Positions 16,530 through 23,623 of a DNA stretch of 27,157 nt are shown piece after piece (position 1 is the stretch's first letter; every line of letters begins with the position of its first letter). Made by a program: the position numbers and the translations under genes. Location: contig JAEXRL010000012.1 in the NCBI GenBank assembly GCA_023440825.1, forward strand, positions 1 to 27,157. Direction: 5' to 3'. Below the pieces are notes generated by a model. That model did no database searches. It saw only the letters and a program-made list of their open reading frames with translations, and was not told where the DNA came from. The DNA comes from Pseudomonadota bacterium. GTDB taxonomy: Bacteria; Pseudomonadota; Gammaproteobacteria; Burkholderiales; Burkholderiaceae_B.

Positions 16530-17621
16530 TTAAAAGTCACGTACCAGCACTGGGTCGCCAAATGCAGTAGTGATGAATCCGCCATCACCAGTGCGCAAGG
16601 TGGAAGCGCCTTCGAATTGGGCTACTGTATCAGCGCTCATCAGACCCTGCTCGCTGATTGAACGAATCAATACATAGTGATTGCCAGGCCGTTTGGCGCT
16701 AAAAGTTAAGGCCGGCCCGCTTTGGGTGTGGCGAGACAGCAGTTCGGTGCCTTGGGCGTCACGAGCCACTTGGACTAAATAACTGGATACCTCGGGCTGG
16801 GCGCTGGCTTGCACCGTCCACTGAGCGCCTTGACGTACTGGTTCAGTAATATGTGGAGCCTGGGGTAACTGGCTGATGGTGACACCTGGCTTGTCCGCTG
16901 ATGCACTGGCACCATAGGATGCAGGGATCTGATCGTATTGCGTGTTAGTACTCGTACGTAGTTCGGCGCGTCCTTCTAGTACCTCACTAACGCTTACCTG
17001 AGCCTTGTGTCGCACACGTAATGAGGTGCCGCGTACACCTGTGATACTAACTGGGGTACGTACCTCAAAGCGTCCGACACCCGGTGATTCGGGGGCCACC
17101 ACAGACTCTAGGTCTCCGTCCTCAAGCGTCACAATCGTATCGCTAAGCGGCGCACCTTCGAAAACGCGAGCCCGCTGTACAGTCAGTGAAGAATTGGCAG
17201 GAATTAATAAAACACTATTATCGTGTAACTTCACACTGAGGGAGGACTGCTCACCTGTCTGGATGCGGTCACCTTCGTTCAGGGTGAGCGCTTCAGTGGC
17301 CAAGGTTTGCCCGTTCACCTGGACTTGCCCTGAGCGATGGATAATGGCAAGTGTGCTGGCATGACTTGGTATCAGGCTAAAGGGGATGGCAAGCTCTTTA
17401 CCAATAGGCAAAGCGAGTGTGTCGGCCACCTGATTAAGTGTTTGCAGTGTGACCCAGTTTTGTACCTTACCGGTGTAAGTCGTTGCAATATTAGAAAGTG
17501 TGTCGCCAGCTAGTACCCTGTAAATGAAGTTATCACCACGGGCACCGGCTGGTTGAGCGAGCACCACGCCCGGTAAAAGAACACTGCTTAGCAGCAGAAG
17601 AAAACAGCGAGAGTTGATCAT
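16530..17621 (-). CDS. Secreted LysM/FecR-domain protein
   Basis: 363 aa with a signal peptide (1-22, cleavage after VLA). A LysM-type glycan-binding domain follows (about 31-80, IYRVLAGDTLSNIA ... IGKELAIP). The FecR domain is at about 115-225, with LNEGDRIQTGEQSSLSVKLHDNS-like text and FEVRTPVSITGVRGTSLRV. The last third (about 250-330) resembles an Ig/fibronectin-like fold. No transmembrane anchor follows, so it should be periplasmic and perhaps bound to peptidoglycan. Its start overlaps the response-regulator stop (ATGA) and the CHASE2 kinase follows after 17 bases, so it probably acts as an envelope accessory to that sensor. Direct ligand unknown. Confidence 0.88.
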   Translation of the reverse strand: MINSRCFLLLLSSVLLPGVVLAQPAGARGDNFIYRVLAGDTLSNIATTYTGKVQNWVTLQTLNQVADTLALPIGKELAIPFSLIPSHASTLAIIHRSGQVQVNGQTLATEALTLNEGDRIQTGEQSSLSVKLHDNSVLLIPANSSLTVQRARVFEGAPLSDTIVTLEDGDLESVVAPESPGVGRFEVRTPVSITGVRGTSLRVRHKAQVSVSEVLEGRAELRTSTNTQYDQIPASYGASASADKPGVTISQLPQAPHITEPVRQGAQWTVQASAQPEVSSYLVQVARDAQGTELLSRHTQSGPALTFSAKRPGNHYVLIRSISEQGLMSADTVAQFEGASTLRTGDGGFITTAFGDPVLVRDF

Positions 17622-18322
17622 TCGTCAGTGCTATCCGAGAGTAGCTCCAGTCTGTAGCCCAGGGCGTATGAGGCGCTGAGACGTACACCATTTTCTGGGC
17701 GAAGCTGAAGCTTGCGGCGGATATTTGAAAGGTGAGTGTCTAAGGTTCTTGAGGTGGCGGGTATTTCCCGATTCCAGACAGCGGAGCTGAGCACATCGCG
17801 AGAGAACAGCCGGCCGGGGTTGCGGAATAGCAAAAGAGCCAATTCAAATTCTTTAGGGGCTAAGGTAATGGTTTCCTGATTCAGGTCGATACGGCCTTGC
17901 TCTGGATAAACCTGATAACAGCCAAACTGAAAATCTTCGTTCTGGCCAGTGGCGGGGGTGGTACGACGCAATAAGGCTTGAATGCGCGCTATGAGTTCGC
18001 CCTTGCGTATAGGCTTAGTCATGTAGTCGTCGGCCCCTGCTTGTAAGCCTGCCACGAGGTCTTCTTCAGCAGTGCGACTTGTTAAAAATAAGACCGGTAT
18101 CTGGTGTCCGAGGTTGGAACGCACCCAACGCAATACGTCAAGTCCGCTGACATCAGGCACTTCCCAGTCTAGAAGCAGCAGGTCAAAAGAGTGTGGTTTG
18201 GCCAGAGTAGTCAGCAAGGTTTTGCCTGTATAGAAATTCTGGCACTGGAAATTGGCATCATGAAGAGTTTGGGTGATGAGTTCGGCTTGTGCCCGGTCAT
18301 CTTCCAAGGAGGCGATGTACAT
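17618..18322 (-). CDS. OmpR-family two-component response regulator
   Basis: 234 aa. The receiver domain (1-about 118) has the acidic pair D8/D9, phosphoacceptor D52 in LLLLDWEVPD, the switch Thr/Ser in VLFLTS, and the conserved Lys in DDYMTKP. A winged-helix DNA-binding domain follows (about 128-228), with ITLAPKEFELALLLFRNPGRLFSRD-type and RTLDTHLSNIRRKL motifs typical of OmpR/PhoB proteins. It opens the four-gene - strand operon and faces away from rpsL. A TATACT-like -10 (18362-18367 on the - strand) lies 40 bases before the start. The 4-base overlap with the FecR/LysM gene and the nearby kinase indicate one signalling unit. Confidence 0.95.
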   Translation of the reverse strand: MYIASLEDDRAQAELITQTLHDANFQCQNFYTGKTLLTTLAKPHSFDLLLLDWEVPDVSGLDVLRWVRSNLGHQIPVLFLTSRTAEEDLVAGLQAGADDYMTKPIRKGELIARIQALLRRTTPATGQNEDFQFGCYQVYPEQGRIDLNQETITLAPKEFELALLLFRNPGRLFSRDVLSSAVWNREIPATSRTLDTHLSNIRRKLQLRPENGVRLSASYALGYRLELLSDSTDE

Positions 18323-18449
18323 AGATTCAATGTCCGGCGTTTTCTATAGGGGTGAGTTTCGAGTATAACGAGATGCAGCTACTTGGTGACTAAGTGTGTC
18401 TTTCGCTGCGCCCGCACAACGTATTATGCCTTAAATGGCGGGTAATGCA

Positions 18450-18479
18450 TTGACTTATAAGGTGTTGTGGTGTTAAATT
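18450..18479 (+). promoter_or_regulatory. Promoter of the str operon (rpsL)
   Basis: TTGACT at 18450-18455 is a near-consensus -35 box. TAAATT at 18474-18479, after an 18-base spacer and with a TG at 18471-18472 (extended -10), forms the -10; TTAAAT one base earlier gives a 17-base spacer. The predicted start is near 18486, leaving about 254 bases of leader before rpsL. No competing promoter of similar quality was found closer to the gene. Confidence 0.65.
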
Positions 18480-18620
18480 TTAGGGCTTACTTAAAGGATC
18501 CTTGCCGGTTCTCTTTGTAACACCCATGATAGTAACTGATTGGTTATGGCGCGATTATTCTTGGCTTTACTAAATTGAAGTCGGGAAGGCACTCCCATAA
18601 CCTTTAGCCATTTGTGCAGG

Positions 18621-18695
18621 GCCGCTCTTTGTTTTGTTTAAGGGCGGCATTGTGCAAGCTGCCTTCGTGTTGACCAACCGTCTACTCTTGGCAGC
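18621..18695 (+). promoter_or_regulatory. Two hairpins in the rpsL leader
   Basis: The first is a 9-bp stem (18621-18629 with 18640-18648, one G-T pair) with a T-rich 10-base loop. The second pairs 18658-18663 with 18690-18695 over a 26-base loop. A short direct repeat (TTGTGCA) lies just before the first hairpin and again between the two. They lie between promoter and rpsL start and may act on translation or early termination; the role is unknown. Confidence 0.4.
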
Positions 18696-18739
18696 ATTGT
18701 TTAAGCGAACAAACGTACTTTATAGGATACGTATAGGTC

Positions 18740-19111
18740 ATGCCAACCATTGCTCAACTCGTGCGCAAGCCGCGCGAAGTCAGTCGTGCGAGCAGTAAGA
18801 GCCCAGCGCTCGAGAACTGCCCGCAGCGTCGCGGTGTCTGCACACGTGTCTACACCACGACCCCTAAGAAACCTAACTCCGCTTTGCGTAAAGTCGCCAA
18901 AGTGCGTCTAACTAACGGTTTCGAAGTTATTTCATACATTGGTGGTGAAGGCCACAACTTGCAAGAACACTCTGTCGTGCTAGTGCGCGGCGGTCGTGTA
19001 AAAGACTTGCCTGGTGTGCGTTACCACATCGTCCGCGGTGCTCTGGATCTTCAGGGTGTTAAGGACCGTAAGCAGTCTCGCTCCAAATACGGCGCTAAGC
19101 GTCCTAAGTAA
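18740..19111 (+). CDS. rpsL: 30S ribosomal protein S12
   Basis: 123 aa. The decoding-centre protein, with the conserved CPQRRGVCTRVYTTTPKKPNSALRK and RGGRVKDLPGVRYH loops. K43 and K88 (counting Met) are the sensitive residues, so no classical streptomycin-resistance change is present. D89 is the position methylthiolated in relatives. The ribosome site is modest (AGG four bases before ATG, AGGA further up), and the long leader may matter for expression. It starts the rpsL-rpsG-fusA-tuf-rpsJ transcription unit. Confidence 0.99.
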   Translation: MPTIAQLVRKPREVSRASSKSPALENCPQRRGVCTRVYTTTPKKPNSALRKVAKVRLTNGFEVISYIGGEGHNLQEHSVVLVRGGRVKDLPGVRYHIVRGALDLQGVKDRKQSRSKYGAKRPK

Positions 19112-19124
19112 ATTGCATCTGCCT

Positions 19125-19171
19125 ATCAGCCTAGGCTGATGTGTTCGTGCAACTATGACCTTAGGTCATAG
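19125..19171 (+). promoter_or_regulatory. Tandem palindromes in the S12-S7 spacer
   Basis: 19125-19140 is a perfect 16-base palindrome. 19153-19171 is a second perfect inverted repeat (9-bp arms, one central base; as RNA an 8-bp stem with TTA loop). A further ATCAG/CTGAT pair at 19182-19192 could pair alternatively with the first palindrome. In E. coli the S7 protein represses the str operon by binding the rpsL-rpsG spacer; this structure sits in the same place, 75 bases before rpsG. Confidence 0.5.
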
Positions 19172-19245
19172 CATGTAAGTGATCAGTCTGATGATTGGTC
19201 AAGATCGCGCAAGCGATTCAACTGAATAGTCACAAGGAAAATACC

Positions 19246-19716
19246 ATGCCTCGCCGTCGCGAAGTACCCAAACGTGAAATCCTACCTGACCCAAAATTTG
19301 GCAGCGTTGAGCTGGCTAAATTCATGAACGTGGTCATGCTGTCCGGCAAAAAAGCTGTTGCCGAACGTATTGTTTATGGTGCGCTTGAACAAGTGGCACA
19401 AAAAACCGGCAAAGATCCGCTCGAAGTGTTTAATGCTGCCATTAACAATATTAAACCTGTTGTTGAAGTAAAAGGCCGTCGTGTTGGTGGTGCAAACTAC
19501 CAAGTACCTGTTGAGGTTCGTCCCGTGCGTCGTCTGGCTCTGGCCATGCGCTGGTTGCGTGAAGCAGCTAAAAAACGCGGTGAGAAATCCATGGTGCTGC
19601 GTCTGGCTGGCGAATTGGCTGATGCGGCTGAAGGCCGTGGCGGTGCAATGAAGAAGCGTGAAGACACGCACAAGATGGCCGAAGCTAACAAAGCATTTAG
19701 CCACTTCCGTTGGTAA
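19246..19716 (+). CDS. rpsG: 30S ribosomal protein S7
   Basis: 156 aa, the standard length. It begins MPRRREVPKREILPDPKFGS and contains NVVMLSGKKAVAERIVYGAL and the KREDTHKMAEANKAFSHFRW end. S7 nucleates assembly of the 30S head and lines the tRNA exit site. The ATG at 19246 is chosen because AAGGA lies seven bases upstream; an in-frame start at 19195 would add 17 non-conserved residues within the structured spacer. fusA follows after 17 bases. Confidence 0.98.
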   Translation: MPRRREVPKREILPDPKFGSVELAKFMNVVMLSGKKAVAERIVYGALEQVAQKTGKDPLEVFNAAINNIKPVVEVKGRRVGGANYQVPVEVRPVRRLALAMRWLREAAKKRGEKSMVLRLAGELADAAEGRGGAMKKREDTHKMAEANKAFSHFRW

Positions 19717-19733
19717 TCTGAGGACATACAATC

Positions 19734-21836
19734 ATGGCCCGCAAAACCCCTATCCAGCGCTACCGTAACATCGGTATTTCTGCTCACATTGACGCCGGTA
19801 AGACCACCACTTCCGAGCGCATCCTGTTTTACACAGGCGTAAACCACAAGCTGGGTGAAACCCACGAGGGTTCCGCCACGATGGACTGGATGGAGCAAGA
19901 GCAAGAGCGCGGGATCACTATTACCTCAGCCGCCACGACCGCTTTTTGGCGCGGCATGGCGGGCAACTACCCTGAGCACCGTATCAACGTTATTGATACC
20001 CCCGGACACGTGGATTTCACCATTGAGGTTGAGCGTTCCATGCGTGTGCTGGACGGTGCCTGCATGGTGTATTGTGCAGTGGGTGGTGTACAGCCGCAGT
20101 CCGAGACCGTGTGGCGTCAAGCAAACAAGTACAACGTACCTCGTTTAGCTTTCATTAACAAAATGGACCGTACTGGCGCAAACTTTTTTAAAGTTTACGA
20201 ACAGTTGAAATTGCGCTTGAAAGCGAATCCTGTAGCGATTGTTATCCCAATCGGTGCCGAGGATCAGTTCGAAGGCGTGGTTGACCTGGTGAAAATGAAA
20301 GCAATCGTCTGGGATGAAGCTAGCCAAGGCGTAAAGTTCGAGTACAAAGACATTCCAGCCGAGTTGCAAGACCAAGCTGAAGAGTGGCGCGAAAAAATGG
20401 TTGAGTCGGCTGCTGAAGCCAACGAAGACCTGATGAACAAATACTTGGAAGATGGCGATCTGTCAGAAGACGACATTAACCTGGGTCTGCGTTTACGCAC
20501 CATCGCTTGTGAAATCCAGCCAATGCTATGTGGTACTGCCTTTAAAAACAAAGGTGTACAACGCATGCTGGACGCTGTTATCGACTACTTGCCATCCCCA
20601 GTAGATATTCCTCCTGTTGATGGTACAGACGATGACGGTAACCCGATCGTACGTAAAGCTGAAGACGATGAGCCCATGTCGGCTCTGGCGTTCAAACTGA
20701 TGACCGACCCCTTCGTAGGTCAGTTGACATTTGTGCGTGTTTACTCAGGTGTATTGCGTTCTGGTGACATGGTTTTCAACCCGATCAAAGGCAAGAGAGA
20801 GCGTGTTGGTCGTATCTTGCAGATGCACGCGAACAACCGTACTGAGCTCAAAGAGCTGGTAGCGGGTGATATCGCTGCTGTGGTGGGTTTGAAAGACGTA
20901 ACTACCGGTGAAACACTGTGTGATCCAGCTAAACACATCATTCTGGAGCGCATGGAGTTCCCCGAGCCAGTTATTTCTCAGGCCGTAGAACCCAAAACCA
21001 AGTCTGACCAAGAGAAAATGGGTGTTGCCCTGTCTCGCTTGGCTCAGGAAGATCCGTCCTTCCGTGTTAGCAGCGATGAAGAGTCCGGCCAGACCATTAT
21101 CTCTGGTATGGGCGAGTTGCACTTGGAAGTTCTGGTTGATCGTATGCGTCGTGAATTCGGCGTAGAAGCCAACGTGGGTAAACCACAGGTGGCATACCGC
21201 GAGACAATCCGCAAAACTTGCGAAGAAATCGAAGGCAAGTTTGTTAAGCAGTCCGGTGGTCGCGGTCAATACGGTCACGTGGTTCTCAAGCTCGAGCCTC
21301 TTGAGGCTGGTGGCGGCTACGAGTTCGTGGATGCGATTAAAGGTGGTGTTGTACCGCGTGAGTACATCCCCGCTGTTGATAAGGGTATTCAGGAAACCTT
21401 GCCTGCGGGTGTGGTGGCTGGCTACCCAGTCGTTGACGTTAAAGTTACATTGTTCTTTGGTTCTTACCACGATGTTGACTCTAACGAAAACGCGTTCCGT
21501 ATGGCTGCATCGATGGCTTTCAAAGATGGTATGCGTAAAGCATCCCCCGTCTTGCTGGAGCCAACTATGGCAGTTGAAGTGGAAACACCTGAAGAGTACG
21601 CAGGTAACGTGATGGGCGATTTGTCTTCACGTCGCGGTATGGTTCAGGGTATGGATGATATTCCTGGTGGTGGCAAAATTATCAAAGCTGAAGTACCTTT
21701 AGCGGAGATGTTCGGCTACTCTACCAGTCTGCGCTCCCAGACACAGGGTCGTGCTACCTATTCGATGGAATTTAAGCAATATGCTGAAGCTCCAAAGAAC
21801 GTAGCTGACGAAGTGATCAGCGCTCGCGGTAAATAA
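19734..21836 (+). CDS. fusA: Elongation factor G
   Basis: 700 aa, full length. The GTPase domain has the P-loop AHIDAGKTT (17-25), the switch regions around EQERGITITSAAT, DTPGH (88-92) and the NKMD guanine-specificity motif. Domains II to V follow, with QSGGRGQYGHV in domain IV and the C-terminal GYSTSLRSQTQGRATYSMEF in domain V. EF-G drives translocation and, with RRF, ribosome recycling. GAGGA precedes the ATG at normal distance. The gene is followed by an 82-base spacer with a tetraloop hairpin and then tuf. Confidence 0.99.
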   Translation: MARKTPIQRYRNIGISAHIDAGKTTTSERILFYTGVNHKLGETHEGSATMDWMEQEQERGITITSAATTAFWRGMAGNYPEHRINVIDTPGHVDFTIEVERSMRVLDGACMVYCAVGGVQPQSETVWRQANKYNVPRLAFINKMDRTGANFFKVYEQLKLRLKANPVAIVIPIGAEDQFEGVVDLVKMKAIVWDEASQGVKFEYKDIPAELQDQAEEWREKMVESAAEANEDLMNKYLEDGDLSEDDINLGLRLRTIACEIQPMLCGTAFKNKGVQRMLDAVIDYLPSPVDIPPVDGTDDDGNPIVRKAEDDEPMSALAFKLMTDPFVGQLTFVRVYSGVLRSGDMVFNPIKGKRERVGRILQMHANNRTELKELVAGDIAAVVGLKDVTTGETLCDPAKHIILERMEFPEPVISQAVEPKTKSDQEKMGVALSRLAQEDPSFRVSSDEESGQTIISGMGELHLEVLVDRMRREFGVEANVGKPQVAYRETIRKTCEEIEGKFVKQSGGRGQYGHVVLKLEPLEAGGGYEFVDAIKGGVVPREYIPAVDKGIQETLPAGVVAGYPVVDVKVTLFFGSYHDVDSNENAFRMAASMAFKDGMRKASPVLLEPTMAVEVETPEEYAGNVMGDLSSRRGMVQGMDDIPGGGKIIKAEVPLAEMFGYSTSLRSQTQGRATYSMEFKQYAEAPKNVADEVISARGK

Positions 21837-21848
21837 GCTAAGCATTCA

Positions 21849-21866
21849 GGCCTGCTTCGGCAGGCC
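21849..21866 (+). promoter_or_regulatory. TTCG tetraloop hairpin between fusA and tuf
   Basis: A perfect 7-bp G+C-rich stem (21849-21855 with 21860-21866) closes a TTCG loop, an exceptionally stable combination. No T-run follows, so it should not terminate transcription. It could block 3' exonucleases and thereby set different mRNA stability for fusA and tuf. A smaller inverted repeat (21887-21902) lies just before the tuf ribosome site. Confidence 0.5.
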
Positions 21867-21918
21867 AGTAATTAACATACTATTTTTGTTTTCTTGAAAA
21901 CATAGATTGGGATAAATC

Positions 21919-23109
21919 ATGGCAAAAGGTAAGTTCGAACGGACCAAACCACACGTTAACGTGGGTACGATTGGTCACGTTGACCACGGTAAAACAACAT
22001 TGACTGCAGCTATTTGTACAGTATTGGCAAAAGCATACGGTGGTGAAGCGCGCGATTACTCGCAGATTGACGCTGCTCCTGAAGAGAAAGCGCGTGGTAT
22101 TACCATCAGCACGTCACACGTTGAGTACGAGACCCCTAACCGTCACTACGCACACGTTGACTGCCCCGGTCACGCTGACTACGTTAAAAACATGATTACC
22201 GGTGCTGCGCAGATGGACGGCGCGATTCTGGTATGTTCTGCTGCTGACGGCCCCATGCCTCAGACACGCGAGCACATTTTGCTGAGCCGTCAGGTTGGCG
22301 TACCTTACATCATCGTGTTCCTGAACAAGGCTGACATGGTTGATGACGAAGAGCTGGTTGAGTTGGTTGAAATGGAAGTGCGTGAGTTGTTGTCCAACTA
22401 CGACTTCCCAGGCGACGACACACCGATCATCAAGGGTTCTGCTAAGTTGGCGCTGGAAGGCGACGAAGGTCCCTTGGGTAGCCAAGCTGTATTGGCTTTG
22501 GCTGAGGCACTGGATTCATACATTCCTACACCAGAGCGTGCGGTTGACGGTGCATTCTTGATGCCTGTTGAGGACGTGTTCTCTATTTCTGGTCGTGGTA
22601 CTGTCGTAACAGGCCGTATTGAGCGCGGTATTGTTAAGGTCGGTGAAGAGATCGAAATCGTGGGTATCAAAGATACCGTTAAAACGATTTGTACCGGCGT
22701 TGAGATGTTCCGCAAGCTGCTCGATCAGGGTGAGGCTGGCGATAACGTAGGTCTGTTGTTGCGTGGTACTAAGCGTGAAGACGTTGAGCGTGGTCAAGTA
22801 TTGGCCAAGCCAGGTTCGATCAAGCCCCACACCGACTTTGACGCTGAGGTGTACATTCTGTCCAAAGAAGAGGGTGGTCGTCACACACCATTCTTTAAAG
22901 GCTACCGTCCTCAGTTTTACTTCCGTACTACAGACGTAACCGGTACGATTGAGTTGCCAGAAGACAAAGAAATGGTTCTTCCTGGTGATAACGTGTCCAT
23001 GAAAGTATCTTTGATCGCTCCTATCGCGATGGAAGAAGGTCTGCGTTTCGCGATTCGCGAAGGTGGCCGTACCGTGGGCGCCGGCGTTGTTGCAAAAATC
23101 TACAAGTAA
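21919..23109 (+). CDS. tuf: Elongation factor Tu (second, complete copy)
   Basis: 396 aa. The GTPase domain has GHVDHGKT (19-26), RGITIS (59-64), DCPGH (81-85) and NKAD (about 136-139). Domains II and III follow, with FSISGRGTVVTGRIE and GGRHTPFFKGYRPQF. EF-Tu carries aminoacyl-tRNA to the ribosome. The last 270 bases correspond to the partial copy at the window start: bases 1-107 are identical, the remaining 163 contain 20 differences, only one codon being non-synonymous. The segment ISTSHVEYE (63-71) differs from the INTAHVEYE I expect in betaproteobacteria. GGGAT seven bases upstream is a weak ribosome site. Confidence 0.99.
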   Translation: MAKGKFERTKPHVNVGTIGHVDHGKTTLTAAICTVLAKAYGGEARDYSQIDAAPEEKARGITISTSHVEYETPNRHYAHVDCPGHADYVKNMITGAAQMDGAILVCSAADGPMPQTREHILLSRQVGVPYIIVFLNKADMVDDEELVELVEMEVRELLSNYDFPGDDTPIIKGSAKLALEGDEGPLGSQAVLALAEALDSYIPTPERAVDGAFLMPVEDVFSISGRGTVVTGRIERGIVKVGEEIEIVGIKDTVKTICTGVEMFRKLLDQGEAGDNVGLLLRGTKREDVERGQVLAKPGSIKPHTDFDAEVYILSKEEGGRHTPFFKGYRPQFYFRTTDVTGTIELPEDKEMVLPGDNVSMKVSLIAPIAMEEGLRFAIREGGRTVGAGVVAKIYK

Positions 23110-23124
23110 TACGCTTTAGCCTGT

Positions 23125-23152
23125 GCGAGGGGGTATTTCCCCTCGCCGTTTT
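23125..23152 (+). terminator. Terminator-like hairpin between tuf and rpsJ
   Basis: A perfect 8-bp G+C-rich stem (23125-23132 with 23139-23146), loop GTATTT, followed by CG then TTTT, CG and TTCTTT. The interrupted T-run suggests partial termination, which would lower rpsJ relative to the very highly expressed tuf. No separate rpsJ promoter is evident, so read-through must supply rpsJ. Confidence 0.6.
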
Positions 23153-23170
23153 CGTTCTTTAGGAATACTC

Positions 23171-23482
23171 ATGAAAAACCAGAAAATCCGCATTCGTCTG
23201 AAAGCGTACGATTACAAATTGATCGATCAATCCGCTGCAGAAATCGTGGAAACGGCAAAACGTACCGGTGCTGTTGTACGTGGTCCTGTACCGCTGCCAA
23301 CTCGCATCCGTCGTTACGACATTCTTCGTTCCCCACACGTGAACAAAACTTCACGTGATCAGTTCGAAATGCGTACTCACCAGCGTCTGATGGACATTGT
23401 TGACCCAACTGATAAAACAGTTGATGCGCTGATGCGTCTGGATTTGCCAGCAGGTGTAGACGTAGAAATCGCTCTGCAGTAA
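23171..23482 (+). CDS. rpsJ: 30S ribosomal protein S10
   Basis: 103 aa, exactly the family length. It contains KIRIRLKAYDYKLIDQSAAEIVETAKRTGA and the long-loop RIRRYDILRSPHVNKTSRDQFE. S10 is part of the 30S head and, as NusE, partners NusB and NusG in antitermination. The ATG at 23171 follows AGGA by six bases; an upstream in-frame GTG at 23123 lies in the terminator-like hairpin region and is not conserved. Normally rplC follows directly, but here a strong terminator and a transporter operon intervene. Confidence 0.98.
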   Translation: MKNQKIRIRLKAYDYKLIDQSAAEIVETAKRTGAVVRGPVPLPTRIRRYDILRSPHVNKTSRDQFEMRTHQRLMDIVDPTDKTVDALMRLDLPAGVDVEIALQ

Positions 23483-23507
23483 TGCTGTTTGCATTAAAAG
23501 TTTGAAG

Positions 23508-23545
23508 AAAATCGCCATGTTCATTACAACATGGCGATTTTTTTT
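23508..23545 (+). terminator. Strong intrinsic terminator after rpsJ
   Basis: A perfect 14-bp stem (23508-23521 with 23528-23541), six-base loop, and eight T in a row (23538-23545). This should end most transcription from the str operon and thereby disconnect rpsJ from rplC. Confidence 0.93.
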
Positions 23546-23623
23546 ACACGCTCGATTGGACGAATGGGCGCAAGCGGGTTACGCTTTTTAGTCTGCATTG
23601 AATTTCTGGAGGGGCATTTCAAC

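Larger units (their letters stand above)
18323..18739. other. Divergent intergenic region between response regulator and rpsL
   Basis: 417 bases without a gene. The left part should hold the promoter of the - strand signalling operon; the only hint is TATACT on the - strand at 18362-18367 without a good -35. The middle holds the rpsL promoter (18450-18479). The remaining 255 or so bases are an untranslated leader of the str operon with two hairpins listed separately. No tRNA, repeat family or open frame of note was seen. Confidence 0.6.

Noticed and set aside
12327..18739. Mobile element or genomic-island boundaries around the six-gene block
   Set aside because: No transposase, integrase, tRNA-end duplication or matching terminal repeats were found at either side.
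19195..19245. ATG at 19195 as rpsG start
   Set aside because: No ribosome site there; S7 conservation begins at MPRRREVP encoded from 19246.
23556..23584. TTGGAC-17-TTACGC as promoter of the importer operon
   Set aside because: The spacing is right but the -10 is poor. A promoter must exist after the terminator, but this match is too weak to annotate.
23531..23623. ATG at 23531 as start of the fused importer
   Set aside because: It lies within the terminator stem of rpsJ and would put 31 non-secretory residues before a clean signal peptide.
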